DNA from: Devosia equisanguinis
GTDB lineage: Bacteria; Pseudomonadota; Alphaproteobacteria; Rhizobiales; Devosiaceae
Length of the DNA: 64,000 nt
NCBI RefSeq assembly: GCF_900631955.1
Contig: NZ_UZWD01000031.1
Coordinates: forward strand, 1-64,000
Reading direction: 5' to 3'
Part shown: piece after piece, positions 26,203 to 35,382 of the stretch
How the letters are laid out: each line of letters begins with the position of its first letter
Numbering within the stretch: position 1 is the stretch's first letter
Translations under genes and position numbers: made by a program
The notes under the pieces: model-generated
What the model was told of the DNA's origin: nothing
What the model saw: only the letters and a program-made list of their open reading frames with translations
Databases searched by the model: none

Positions 26203-26988
26203 ATGCAGATAGATCGCCGTATCACCAATGGCCTGGCCTGGGCCGGGGCATTCCTGGTCGTCGGCATCCCGGCGGCCGACTTCGCCGCGCGCCAATTTTT
26301 CCCCGGCGATGCACCGCAAATGGCGGTGGTTCAAGCCGAAGCGGAGCCTGTTGCTGTGCCGGAAAAGCCAGTCGAAACAAGCGCCAAGCCTGCCGAAACT
26401 GTCGCGCCAGCACCGGTGCAGACAGCTGCGGTGACCCCGGTCAAACCGGCTCAGAGCAAGGACGCGGTGGACAATTTCCTGCAGTCCGGTCGCCCCATGC
26501 CCAGCTATATTACCGGCGCCGAACCCGCTGAAAAGCCTGCCACGCGCCCGGTCATCGCCGCCGACCCCAAGCCCGAGCCGGTGCCTGCCACGCAAGCGCA
26601 GCCCGCTCAGGCCCCCAAGCCTGATCCCGTCGTCGTCGCCGCCTTGCCCCCGGCAAAAGTGGCCCCCATCCCCATGCCAGCCAGCATGCGCCCGCCTGCG
26701 CCGGTGGCGCCATTGATCGTCGAGGCGCCGGTGCAACGTCCTCTGATCATTGAGAATTCCGCGCCGATCGTCACGGCGCAGGATCTCGAGGATTGGGAGA
26801 GCGGCCCGCTTTCGGACTTTCTGGCACGCCGCCAGGCCCAGACTTCGGCCTCGTCTTCGGCCGAATATGTCACCGATTACGATCCCAACGGTTTCTTCCT
26901 CGACCAAGGCCCGAGCAGTTCGGCGCAATATCGCCGTTTTCCGCGCGCCTATGAGGACGATAGCGTCTACTATTCCTTCGGCCAGTAG
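26203..26988 (+). CDS. Pro/Ala-rich membrane-anchored protein of unknown function
   Basis: About 261 residues with no recognised domain. A hydrophobic stretch at residues ~9-30 (GLAWAGAFLVVGIPAADFA) could be a signal anchor. Residues ~45-185 are low complexity, rich in Pro, Ala, Val and Lys (EPVAVPEKPVETSAKPAET), likely an extended periplasmic linker. The last ~65 residues are acidic and Ser/Tyr rich. The start is uncertain: ATG 26110 is in frame but puts 31 charged residues before the hydrophobic segment. A TonB- or division-like spacer role would be a guess. Confidence 0.55.
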   Translation: MQIDRRITNGLAWAGAFLVVGIPAADFAARQFFPGDAPQMAVVQAEAEPVAVPEKPVETSAKPAETVAPAPVQTAAVTPVKPAQSKDAVDNFLQSGRPMPSYITGAEPAEKPATRPVIAADPKPEPVPATQAQPAQAPKPDPVVVAALPPAKVAPIPMPASMRPPAPVAPLIVEAPVQRPLIIENSAPIVTAQDLEDWESGPLSDFLARRQAQTSASSSAEYVTDYDPNGFFLDQGPSSSAQYRRFPRAYEDDSVYYSFGQ

Positions 26989-27090
26989 TGTCCCAGCCAT
27001 GCGCTGGGCGGCATAGACCGGGCGGGACCGAAGGCGTAAACTCGCCACCAGGACGGTTCGTCCGTCCAGCGGTTTGGAAAGGGCCCGGCA

Positions 27091-27837
27091 ATGCTGTTAT
27101 GTGTGCGCAAGGCCGATGAAAATTGTGATGTGTGGCAACGGCTTGCCAGCTTTTTCGGCTCGTTCAGCCAGCGCACCGGCATGGCTGGCCACATCGCCAA
27201 TATCCTCGATCCGGACACCTGGATGCCCGGTGGGCGCGACGCTGCGTTCACCCTCGCGCTGATCGCGCTTTCCGCCAAGATGGCTGTTGCCGATGGCGTG
27301 GTCACCGCCTCGGAAGTGCGCGCCTTCAACGCCACGGTCGAGATCGCCAAGGGCCAGGAGCCGCAGGTCGAGCGCCTGTTCAACCTCGCCAAGCAGGACA
27401 TCGCCGGCTACGAATCCTATGCCCGCAAGGTGGCGCGCTTCTTCGCCGACACGCCCGAAACCCTTGAGCACGTGCTCGACGGCCTCTTCTTCATCGCCAC
27501 CGCCGACGGCATGCTGCACGAATCAGAGCTCGACTACCTGCGCAATGTCAGCCAGATTTTCGGCTTCGACGAGGTGCGCTTCGAGCAGATCGCTTCCCAG
27601 CACGTGATGCTGGAAGAGGGCGTCGATCCCTATCTGGTGCTGGGGCTGTCCCATGATGCCCCGCCCGAGGAAGTCCGCCGGGTCTATCGGCTTTTGGTGG
27701 CCGAGCACCATCCGGACCGACTGATTGCCAAGGGTGTGCCCGAGGATCTGATCGATGTCGCCACCGCCCGTATGTCCGCGATCAACCTGGCCTATCAGGC
27801 CATCACCAAGCCGCGCCCGCAGCCTTTGCTCACTTGA
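27091..27837 (+). CDS. TerB-DnaJ domain protein (DjlA-like)
   Basis: Co-chaperone-like protein of 248 residues. A TerB-like helical domain covers residues ~50-165 (ALIALSAKMAVADGVVTASE, FFIATADGMLHESELDYL). A J domain follows at ~175-245 with the essential HPD in LVAEHHPDRLIAKG. It lacks the N-terminal transmembrane segment of E. coli DjlA. The J domain would stimulate DnaK. ATG 27091 has GGAAAGGG upstream; a GTG at 27130 would give a start nearer to that of relatives. RNase P RNA follows directly. Confidence 0.82.
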   Translation: MLLCVRKADENCDVWQRLASFFGSFSQRTGMAGHIANILDPDTWMPGGRDAAFTLALIALSAKMAVADGVVTASEVRAFNATVEIAKGQEPQVERLFNLAKQDIAGYESYARKVARFFADTPETLEHVLDGLFFIATADGMLHESELDYLRNVSQIFGFDEVRFEQIASQHVMLEEGVDPYLVLGLSHDAPPEEVRRVYRLLVAEHHPDRLIAKGVPEDLIDVATARMSAINLAYQAITKPRPQPLLT

Positions 27838-27863
27838 CGGGGTGGGGCCTCGCCCCCTAGATC

Positions 27864-28256
<393 letters not shown>

Positions 28257-28340
28257 GACTCCCTGCCTCCATCGCCGCTAAACGATGGCCCCTCCGCCGC
28301 ATCGACCGGCGGGCACACGCTTGTTGGAGTTCTCGGCGCG

Positions 28341-29441
28341 ATGCCCCTGGCTACCCCTCATTATCTTATCGACGAAAACGCCCTGGACCGGAATCTGGCC
28401 AAGGTGGACCGGCTGCGGGCTTTGTCGGGGGCCAAATGCGTGTTTGCGCTCAAGGCTTTCGCCACTTGGTCGACCTTCGCCCAGATCGCTCCGCACATGG
28501 ATGGCTCCACGTCCTCGTCGCTGAACGAGGTCAAGCTCGGCCGGGAGAAGTTCGGCGGAGAGACGCACGCCTATTCGGTCGCCTGGTCCGATGACGAGAT
28601 CGACGAGGCAATTGCCAATGCGGACAAGGTCATCTTCAATTCGATCAGCCAGTTCGAACGCTATGCCGCCAAGGCCGCGCATCTGCCGGTGGGCATCCGC
28701 GTCAATCCGGGCATCAGCCATTCCCATTTCGACCTTGCCGATCCCGCCCGCCCGTTCAGCCGGCTGGGCGAACGCGATCCCCAGCGCATCGAAAGCGTCA
28801 TGGATCGGGCCTCGGGCTTCATGATCCACTGCAATTGCGAGAACGACTCCTTCGAGTCCTTTTCGGCGCTACTCGACCAGTTCGAAGCCAAGCTCGGCCA
28901 TTTCTTCGAACGGCTGGATTGGGTGAGCTTCGGCGGCGGGCTGCATTTTACCGGCGAGGGTTATGCGCTCGAGGCGCTGGCCGCCCGGCTGAAAGCCTTT
29001 GCCGAGCGCTATCAGCTGCAGGTTTATCTCGAGCCCGGCGATGCCGTGGTGACGCAGACGACGACGCTGGAAGTGTCGGTGCTCGATATCGTCGATAATG
29101 AAAAACAGATCGCCATTGTCGATTCCGCGGTCGAAGCCCATATGCTGGATCTGCTCGTCTATCGTGAAACGGCTCATGTGGAGCCAGATGCGGGTCCGCA
29201 TCGTTATGTGATCGCCGGCAAATCCTGCCTTGCCGGCGACGTGTTCGGAGAGTTCGATTTTCCGGAAGCGCTCAAGGTCGGCGACCGTATCTCCCTGCTC
29301 AATGCCGGGGGATACACCATGGTCAAGAAGAACTGGTTCAACGGCGTCAACATGCCCGCCATTGCCATCCGCAGGAAGAACGGCGACGTCGAACTTGTCA
29401 GATCGTTCGATTATGCCGACTATGTCGCCAGCCTGTCATAA
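28341..29441 (+). CDS. nspC: carboxynorspermidine decarboxylase
   Basis: PLP enzyme of the alanine racemase-like fold III group, 366 residues, decarboxylating carboxynorspermidine or carboxyspermidine. The PLP Lys is in CVFALKAFATWS. IRVNPGISHSHFDLADPARPFSRLG and FMIHCNCEND (with Cys and His lining the site) are typical of NspC, as are SFGGGLHF and GKSCLAGDVFGE. With the next gene it forms the alternative spermidine route found in many alphaproteobacteria, which does not use decarboxylated SAM. ATG 28341 lies outside rnpB; the frame extends into rnpB but that cannot be coding. Confidence 0.92.
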   Translation: MPLATPHYLIDENALDRNLAKVDRLRALSGAKCVFALKAFATWSTFAQIAPHMDGSTSSSLNEVKLGREKFGGETHAYSVAWSDDEIDEAIANADKVIFNSISQFERYAAKAAHLPVGIRVNPGISHSHFDLADPARPFSRLGERDPQRIESVMDRASGFMIHCNCENDSFESFSALLDQFEAKLGHFFERLDWVSFGGGLHFTGEGYALEALAARLKAFAERYQLQVYLEPGDAVVTQTTTLEVSVLDIVDNEKQIAIVDSAVEAHMLDLLVYRETAHVEPDAGPHRYVIAGKSCLAGDVFGEFDFPEALKVGDRISLLNAGGYTMVKKNWFNGVNMPAIAIRRKNGDVELVRSFDYADYVASLS

Positions 29442-29486
29442 GGACAGGCTGATCCCGTTACCCCTTGAAAAGGTGTTTCGTGCCAA

Positions 29487-30770
29487 TTGAAAAAGAACGT
29501 TCTGATCATCGGCGCCGGAGGTGTCGCGCAGGTCGCTGCCTTTAAGGCAGCAATGCACAATGACGTGCTCGGAGACATTCACATTGCCTCCCGCACCCTG
29601 TCGAAATGCGAAGCAATTATTGGCAGCATACTCGACAAGAAGGCGCTGAAGCGCCCGGGCATATTGGCCGCCCACAGGCTCGACGCCATGGATGTCGAGG
29701 CGACAAAGGCCCTGATCAGGCAGACCAAGAGCCAGATCGTGCTCAATGCCGGCTCTGCCTTCCTCAATATGAGCGTGTTACGCGCCTGTATCGACGTGGG
29801 CGTTGCCTATATCGACACGGCCATCCACGAAGACCCCACCAAGGTGTGCGAGACGCCCCCCTGGTATGGTAATTACGAGTGGACGCATCGCGAGGAATGC
29901 GAGCGCAAGGGCGTTACCGCCGTGCTCGGGGCCGGCTTCGATCCGGGCGTGGTCAATGCCTATGCGGCGCTGGCCGCCAATGCCTATTTCGACCGCGTGG
30001 ACTCCATCGATATCATCGATGTCAATGCCGGTAGCCATGGCCGCTATTTCGCGACCAATTTCGATCCGGAGATCAATTTCCGGGAATTCACCGGCACGGT
30101 GTGGAGCTGGCAGGAAAGCCAGTGGACCGCCAACAAGATGTTCGAGGTCAAGCGCACCGACGAGCTGCCGATGGTCGGTTCGCAGACCACCTACCTTACC
30201 GGTCATGACGAGGTGCATTCTCTCTCGGCCAATCTAGACGTGCCAGACATCCGTTTCTGGATGGGATTTGGCGAGCACTATATCAACGTCTTCACGGTGC
30301 TGAACAATCTCGGCCTGTTGTCGGAAAAGCCTGTGGTCACGGCCGAAGGGCTGGAAGTGGTGCCGCTCAAGGTGGTCAAGGCCGTGCTGCCCGACCCGAT
30401 GTCGCTGGCGCCCAACTACAAGGGCAAGACCTTTATCGGCGATCTGGTGAAGGGCGTGCGTGACGGCGTCGAAACCGAACTGCTGGTTTACAATATCAGC
30501 GACCACGAGGAGGCCTTTGCCGAGACCAATAGCCAGGCGATTTCCTACACCGCCGGCGTGCCCGCCATTGCCGCGGCCATGCTGATCGCCAAGGGTGACT
30601 GGGATTGCCACCACATGGCCAATGTCGAGGAACTGCCGCCGGTGCCGTTCATCGCCTTGCTCGAGACGCTGGGTCTGCCGACGCGGGTACGTGACGCCAA
30701 GGGTGACCGCGCCTTCGACCCCGGCGAGTTCCGTCAGGATCGGCGACAGTCGGCCCGCGCCGGCGCATGA
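29487..30770 (+). CDS. carboxynorspermidine synthase (saccharopine dehydrogenase family)
   Basis: NADPH-dependent enzyme of 427 residues condensing aspartate semialdehyde with putrescine or diaminopropane to a carboxypolyamine, the substrate of NspC. The Rossmann motif VLIIGAGGVAQVAAFKAA is at the N-terminus. GAGFDPGVVNAY, the segment YGNYEWTHREECE, and TYLTGHDEVHSL fit the Lys1-like carboxynorspermidine synthase branch. The start codon appears to be TTG at 29487, since the conserved MKKNVLIIGAGG start falls there. It lies 45 bp after nspC and ends in a strong terminator. Confidence 0.9.
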   Translation: MKKNVLIIGAGGVAQVAAFKAAMHNDVLGDIHIASRTLSKCEAIIGSILDKKALKRPGILAAHRLDAMDVEATKALIRQTKSQIVLNAGSAFLNMSVLRACIDVGVAYIDTAIHEDPTKVCETPPWYGNYEWTHREECERKGVTAVLGAGFDPGVVNAYAALAANAYFDRVDSIDIIDVNAGSHGRYFATNFDPEINFREFTGTVWSWQESQWTANKMFEVKRTDELPMVGSQTTYLTGHDEVHSLSANLDVPDIRFWMGFGEHYINVFTVLNNLGLLSEKPVVTAEGLEVVPLKVVKAVLPDPMSLAPNYKGKTFIGDLVKGVRDGVETELLVYNISDHEEAFAETNSQAISYTAGVPAIAAAMLIAKGDWDCHHMANVEELPPVPFIALLETLGLPTRVRDAKGDRAFDPGEFRQDRRQSARAGA

Positions 30771-30780
30771 TGCGAATTGA

Positions 30781-30812
30781 AACGGCCGGGTTCGCCCCGG
30801 CCGTTTTCTTTT
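30781..30812 (+). terminator. intrinsic terminator of the polyamine operon
   Basis: ACGGCCGGG 30782-30790 pairs with 30796-30804 and is followed by TTTTCTTTT. It closes the nspC-synthase transcript. Confidence 0.85.
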
Positions 30813-30888
30813 GCATGGCGCGATTTACCATAGCGCGATTATCGAGTGGATGGCGGCAGGTGGCACTGGCGGCAACAGTCCTTCATGG

Positions 30889-30903
30889 TTAAGACTGCGT
30901 TAA
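30889..30903. promoter_or_regulatory. perfect TTAA-N7-TTAA box (CtrA-like) upstream of P450
   Basis: TTAA-GACTGCG-TTAA lies 30 bp before the P450 GTG start. It matches the core of the binding site of the cell-cycle regulator CtrA, but the following base is T where C is preferred. Confidence 0.5.
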
Positions 30904-30933
30904 TCATGCAGGAACTGGTGTGGAGGTCTTGTC

Positions 30934-32304
30934 GTGTCGAGCGCTGAAATGCTGACGCAGCCTCAAGGGTTGCGACTGTCACCCACCGGCCTTCCCAGTG
31001 TTCCGGTGCTGGGGCATCTGCTCGATATCCGCAAGGACATGCTGGGCTTTTTCGAGCGCTGCGCCCGCGAGCACGGCGATGTGTCGCTGATCAAGCTGGC
31101 GACTGCCGAAGCGGTGTTGATCAACAATTCCGACCTGATCGAAGAAGTGCTGGTTGAAAAGGCGGACAAGTTCGTCAAGAACCACTTTTTCTGGCGGCAA
31201 CTCGACGCCATCATGGGCGGCGGCCTGTTCACCTCCGAAGACGGGGAGTGGCGCAAGCAGCGCAAGCATTCCTCCCCGGCCTTCCGCACCCAGGAACTCG
31301 AAGCCTATGCACCGCATATGGTGCAACTGGTCGATCAGCTGGTGGGCAGCTGGAAGGACGGCCAGGAATTCGACATGCACCGGGAAATCCTGGCGCTGGG
31401 GCTGAAGATCTCGGCCAAGACGCTGCTCAATGCCGATGTCGAGCAGGATATTGAGGATCTCGAAAAGGCTGCCTATTGGCTGATCGATGAAATCGCCGCG
31501 CGTTTCTCACGGCCTTTCGTCATTCCCGATGCGGTTCCGCTGCCCGGCCATATCCGCTATTTGAAGGGCGTGGCCTATCTCGACCGGCTGGTCTATCGCG
31601 TCATCGACGAGTTCCGCTCCGGCAAGATCGAGCCGGCCGGGTTCCTGGCCTCGCTAATGGCGGTGCGGGACGAGGACGGCAAGCCGCTCAGCGACAAGCA
31701 GTTGCGCGACCAGGTGCTGACCATGCTCTTGGCCGGCTACGAGACCACGGCGCTCTCCATGTCCTTCGGCTTCGACCTGCTGGGGCAGAACCGGGACTAC
31801 CAGGACCGCATGGCTGCCGAAGTGCGCGCGGTAACGGGCGACCGGCCGGTGACCTATGAGGACCTGCCCAAGCTGCCGCTGACCGAATGGGCTGTTATCG
31901 AAACCATGCGCGTGCTGCCGCCGGCCTGGGCTGTGGGGCGCGAAGCGCGCGAAGATGTCGAGATTGGCGATTACCTGATCCGCAAGGGAACCGGGGTGAT
32001 CATCAGCTCCTGGGTCACCCATCGCGACCCACGCTATTTCGACGATCCTACCAGCTTCCGGCCGGAACGCTGGGCCGGCGACTTCCGCCGCAAGCTGCCG
32101 CGCTTTGCCTATTACCCCTTTGGCGGGGGGCCGCGCATCTGCATCGGCAATCGCTTTGCGATGATGGAGGCGATGCTCTTCCTCGCCACCATCGCCAAGC
32201 GTTTCGACGTCGAACGGCTGACCGAGCGGCCCTATAAGCTCCTGCCATCAATTACCATCCGCCCCACCGGCGGCATCTGGGTACGCCTGCACGAGCGCAA
32301 ATAG
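30934..32304 (+). CDS. cytochrome P450
   Basis: Haem-thiolate monooxygenase of 456 residues, soluble. The haem-binding loop FGGGPRICIGNRF contains the ligand Cys403. The ExxR is in ETMR (VIETMRVLPPAW). The I-helix oxygen-activation motif is AGYETTA, and the PERW/aromatic region is FRPERWAGDF. The sequence resembles the broad bacterial group related to fatty-acid and alkane hydroxylases; the substrate cannot be assigned. No ferredoxin or reductase gene is adjacent, so its redox partner is encoded elsewhere. GTG 30934 has GGAGG 7 bases upstream. Confidence 0.92.
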   Translation: MSSAEMLTQPQGLRLSPTGLPSVPVLGHLLDIRKDMLGFFERCAREHGDVSLIKLATAEAVLINNSDLIEEVLVEKADKFVKNHFFWRQLDAIMGGGLFTSEDGEWRKQRKHSSPAFRTQELEAYAPHMVQLVDQLVGSWKDGQEFDMHREILALGLKISAKTLLNADVEQDIEDLEKAAYWLIDEIAARFSRPFVIPDAVPLPGHIRYLKGVAYLDRLVYRVIDEFRSGKIEPAGFLASLMAVRDEDGKPLSDKQLRDQVLTMLLAGYETTALSMSFGFDLLGQNRDYQDRMAAEVRAVTGDRPVTYEDLPKLPLTEWAVIETMRVLPPAWAVGREAREDVEIGDYLIRKGTGVIISSWVTHRDPRYFDDPTSFRPERWAGDFRRKLPRFAYYPFGGGPRICIGNRFAMMEAMLFLATIAKRFDVERLTERPYKLLPSITIRPTGGIWVRLHERK

Positions 32305-32322
32305 GGTGCGACGGACGCACCC
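32304..32322. terminator. hairpin between convergent P450 and hydrolase genes
   Basis: GGGTGCG 32304-32310 pairs with CGCACCC 32316-32322. It sits in the 33-bp gap between convergent stops and may serve both directions. The U-tracts are poor. Confidence 0.45.
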
Positions 32323-32337
32323 CATTTGTTCGCTGAA

Positions 32338-33237
32338 TCACGCGGCGTCGATGCGCGCCGGGGCCGGAACCGGAATGACCTCGGCGGCGACGCGCTGGTC
32401 GCGACGACGTTCCTCGGTCACCACATCGGCGGCAAAACGGTAGAGCAGGGCGTTGAAGATGTTGGGATGGCTCATGAACGGCACATGGGCCGCGCTATCG
32501 ACGACATGGCACTTTCCATCCCAGAGATTGGCGTAGTTCAGCCCTTCGACATAGCTGCGGCGCACCAGCGGGTCATGTTCGCCATTCACCATGGCCAGCG
32601 GAATGGGGGAAGTCTCGATCACCTGCCGCTCATCGGCGCTTTCGCGGCGCAGCAGGCTGGAGCCGAAATGGGCGCGCATGCGGCCATCGGAGCGCAGGAT
32701 CATGTCGATCTGTTCTTCGCTCATCTCGTCGCCATAGCAGAGCCGGGCAAAGCGCTCGGCGTCGTAATGGGTAAATTCGGGTTTGACCGCGAGCAGCATG
32801 TCCCAGCGCGTCTGGAAGGCCCAGAGCAGGCTGAGGGGATTGTGCCCCACGGGGGAGGCGCCGCTGATCATGGCGCCGGCGACGCGGCGGGAGTGTCGCT
32901 GCATCATCTCCATGGCCACCTGGCCGCCCAGCGACCAGCCCATGATGAGGGCTCGCGACAGGGAAAGCCGGTCCATTGCCGCCGCCACGATATCGGCAAG
33001 GCCGGTGACGGTATAGTCGACCTGCGGCGTGCGTGCTGGCGAAGACGCGCCATGGCCGGGCAGGTCCAGGGCAATCACCCTGTGTGTATCGCCGAGCGGA
33101 CCGTCCAATTGCTTGGAGAAAACCCCGGCATTGGCACCGGCGCCGTGCAGCATGAGGATGGGAAAACCGCTGCCCGCGCTCTCATAGGCGGCTAGTTGGG
33201 TCTGGGGCAGGGCGATGTTTGTCTGACTGACGGGCAC
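32338..33237 (-). CDS. alpha/beta hydrolase
   Basis: A 299-residue hydrolase with no signal peptide. Seen are the oxyanion segment LMLHGAGANAGVF, the nucleophile elbow GWSLGG, the acid in NGEHDPLV and the catalytic His in AAHVPFM. It belongs with esterase/acyltransferase-like members of the fold; substrate unknown. GTG 33237 is chosen since GGAG lies about 8 bases before it, although TTG 33252 also opens the frame. It is convergent with the P450 and divergent from the methyltransferase gene. Confidence 0.82.
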   Translation of the reverse strand: MPVSQTNIALPQTQLAAYESAGSGFPILMLHGAGANAGVFSKQLDGPLGDTHRVIALDLPGHGASSPARTPQVDYTVTGLADIVAAAMDRLSLSRALIMGWSLGGQVAMEMMQRHSRRVAGAMISGASPVGHNPLSLLWAFQTRWDMLLAVKPEFTHYDAERFARLCYGDEMSEEQIDMILRSDGRMRAHFGSSLLRRESADERQVIETSPIPLAMVNGEHDPLVRRSYVEGLNYANLWDGKCHVVDSAAHVPFMSHPNIFNALLYRFAADVVTEERRRDQRVAAEVIPVPAPARIDAA

Positions 33238-33303
33238 GGGGGCACACTCCAAGAGTGTCCCCAGGTTTCCACATAGAGTTGTAAGCCGGGTTTCCAGAAC
33301 TGG

Positions 33304-33318
33304 TTAAGATATGTTTCA
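33304..33318. promoter_or_regulatory. imperfect CtrA-like box
   Basis: TTAA-GATATGT-TTCA, one mismatch from TTAA-N7-TTAA, in the divergent region between the hydrolase and the methyltransferase gene. Weaker evidence than the perfect boxes. Confidence 0.25.
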
Positions 33319-33355
33319 TATGCCGTGAGTTCGACGGTGGCGGGGGCGCACGAAA

Positions 33356-33904
33356 ATGGAAATGCTGCTGGATGGGCTGATCAGCCTCGTCGCAATTGGT
33401 GTGCTGGTCGCCTATGCTTGGTCGGTCAAGGCGCACTTCTTTTCCGAAGTCATGGGGCCGGGCGCCCGCGCCATCGCTGCCATGGTGGTGATCACCGCTG
33501 TGGTCTACTTCTATCTGACCTGGTTCCAGAGCCAGCCGCCGCTGGCTGCTCTGGCCGGGCTGGTGGTGATGCTCGCAGGCGCGGCGCTTTTTGCGGTCAC
33601 CATTCGCGCCTCCCGTGCCGCCCGACTGCGATTCGTCTTCGACGATGCCCACCCCCACACGCTGCTCAACGAGGGGCCCTATCGCTATGTGCGACACCCC
33701 TTCTATGTGTCCTATTGCCTGTTCTGGATGGGCTGGGCGCTCTCGACCTGGTCGGCCTGGGCGCTGATCAATATCGCGATCATGCTGGTGCTCTATGTGC
33801 GCGCCGCGCAGGTTGAGGAGCGCAAGTTCGCTCAGTCCCCGCTTGGCGCGGACTATGCCGCCTATCGCGGGCGGGTGGGCTTCTTCATCCCGCGATTGGG
33901 CTAA
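33356..33904 (+). CDS. isoprenylcysteine carboxyl methyltransferase family protein
   Basis: Integral membrane methyltransferase-like protein, 182 residues, with four or five hydrophobic segments. The ICMT/phospholipid methyltransferase core is clear: GPYRYVRHPFYVSY (SAM and acceptor loop) and, near the end, VEERKFAQSPLGADYAAYRGRV. Bacteria lack prenylated CaaX proteins as normal substrates, so the acceptor is likely a lipid or unknown. The 3' end overlaps the convergent kinase gene by 4 bp. Confidence 0.85.
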   Translation: MEMLLDGLISLVAIGVLVAYAWSVKAHFFSEVMGPGARAIAAMVVITAVVYFYLTWFQSQPPLAALAGLVVMLAGAALFAVTIRASRAARLRFVFDDAHPHTLLNEGPYRYVRHPFYVSYCLFWMGWALSTWSAWALINIAIMLVLYVRAAQVEERKFAQSPLGADYAAYRGRVGFFIPRLG

Positions 33905-34932
33905 GCCTCGAAAATCACCGATACTTTTGTGCCGGGACCCTGTCCGTAGGAGACATTGGCGCCCAGGCTGTGGGCCATTGCGCGCACGATGCGGCTGCCA
34001 AGGCCGGTGCCCTGCGGCTTGCCGGTGCCCGACCAGCCGATGCCGTCATCCTCGACCAGCAGGTGAATCTGCGCTTCCTGCCGCTCCATGCGCACCCGCA
34101 CCTCACCCGGCTCGCGGCCGGAATAGGCGTATTTGAGCGCGTTGGTGACCAGTTCGGTGACAATCACGCCCAGCGAAGCCACCTTTTCGGTGGGCAGCGG
34201 GAAGCTCTCGACGGCGAGGTGAATGCTGGCCGTGCGGCCTTCGGCCTGCATCGAGGTTTCGATCTCGCCCATCAGGCTGCCGAGATAGTCGGCAACCTGC
34301 ACGAAGCGCACGTCCTCGGAGGTGTAAAGATGTCGATGTACGCCGGCGATCGCCTGGATGCGGGCCTGGGTCTCGGCAAGTGCGCGCTTGGCCTCCGGGT
34401 CTTCGAGGGCGTTGGCTTGCAGCCCCACCAGGGCCGCGACCATGGCCAGCGAATTGGCGACGCGGTGATTGACCTCGCCCAGGAGCATTTCTGCGCGCTC
34501 GCGCGCTTCGCGCACTTCGCGCTCGGCATTGGCCTTGGCACGGTTCAGCCGTACGCGGTCCATGGCGTGGTCGATGGCGGCGGATAGCAGCTCGAGGAAC
34601 TCCTCTGCCAGCGTCTTTGGCACGAAGTCGGTGGCCCCCGATTTCAGCGCCGCCACCGCGATTGCGGTTTCTTCCGATCCGGTCACGTAGACCACCGCCG
34701 GGCGGTCTTCCATGTCGGCCATGCCGGCCAGCACGTCGAGCCCGGTGCCGGTGGGCAGATAGTGATCGAGGGCGACCACGTCGACCAGGCCTGAGCGGAT
34801 GGCGGCCAGCCCCTCATCCGCCGTCGAGGCATGCATGAACTGATAGCCGCGCCGCACCATGGCCTTCTGGACGAGGCGAGCCAGGCCCGGATCGTCATCG
34901 ATATAAAGAACTTGCGGGGTGCGGTGGGGCAT
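33901..34932 (-). CDS. receiver-histidine kinase hybrid (HisKA_2 type)
   Basis: Soluble protein of 343 residues. A receiver spans residues ~5-125 (YIDDDPGLARL, phosphoacceptor Asp in VVALDHYLP, Lys in FVPKT). A coiled coil (AKANAEREVREARERAEML) then leads to a HisKA_2 domain with LGEVNHRVANSLAMVAALVG, whose His is the phosphosite. The ATPase ends with VTELVTNALKYAYSG and LVEDDGIGWS. It is the last gene of a three-gene phosphorelay and lies 6 bp after the receiver gene. The receiver-first order suggests it is switched by phosphorylation from another kinase. Confidence 0.88.
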   Translation of the reverse strand: MPHRTPQVLYIDDDPGLARLVQKAMVRRGYQFMHASTADEGLAAIRSGLVDVVALDHYLPTGTGLDVLAGMADMEDRPAVVYVTGSEETAIAVAALKSGATDFVPKTLAEEFLELLSAAIDHAMDRVRLNRAKANAEREVREARERAEMLLGEVNHRVANSLAMVAALVGLQANALEDPEAKRALAETQARIQAIAGVHRHLYTSEDVRFVQVADYLGSLMGEIETSMQAEGRTASIHLAVESFPLPTEKVASLGVIVTELVTNALKYAYSGREPGEVRVRMERQEAQIHLLVEDDGIGWSGTGKPQGTGLGSRIVRAMAHSLGANVSYGQGPGTKVSVIFEA

Positions 34933-34938
34933 AATGGT

Positions 34939-35382
34939 TCAGTTGGACTCAGGGATTTGCATGACCGAGAAGAATAACCCGAGCTGCTTGATGGCGTGGG
35001 CAAACCCGTCATAGTCGACCGGCTTGGTGATGTAGACGTTGGCGCCCAGGTCATAGCAGCGCTGGATTTCGCGCTGGTCATCGGTGGTGGTGAGCACGAC
35101 CACGGGGGAGCGTTTGGTGTGCTCGTTGTTCTTCACCTTCTCCAGGATGTCGATACCGGTCATATCGGGCAGGTTGAGGTCGAGCAAGACCAGTAATTGT
35201 CGCCCCTTGTTGACGAGGCCCGTTCCATCGGGGCCCAGCAAATAGGCCAGGGCATCGGTGCCATTGGCAAAGGGCACGATTTCATTGGCGACGCCGGCGC
35301 GGCGAATGTTCTTCTCGATGAGGCGGGCGTGGCCTTCATCGTCTTCGATCATGATGATGGTGACGGGACGTGCGTCGTTCAT
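34939..35382 (-). CDS. single-domain response regulator (Rcp1-like)
   Basis: A 147-residue receiver of the larger type often paired with bacteriophytochromes or CHASE3 kinases. Acidic pair IEDDEGHARLIEKNI, phosphoacceptor Asp in LLDLNLPDM, Thr in VLTTTDD, Lys in YITKPVDYDGF. The extended loop with LLGPDGTG is typical of the Rcp1 branch. No output domain. It is coupled by a 4-bp overlap to the upstream kinase and likely shuttles phosphate between the two kinases of the operon. Confidence 0.9.
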   Translation of the reverse strand: MNDARPVTIIMIEDDEGHARLIEKNIRRAGVANEIVPFANGTDALAYLLGPDGTGLVNKGRQLLVLLDLNLPDMTGIDILEKVKNNEHTKRSPVVVLTTTDDQREIQRCYDLGANVYITKPVDYDGFAHAIKQLGLFFSVMQIPESN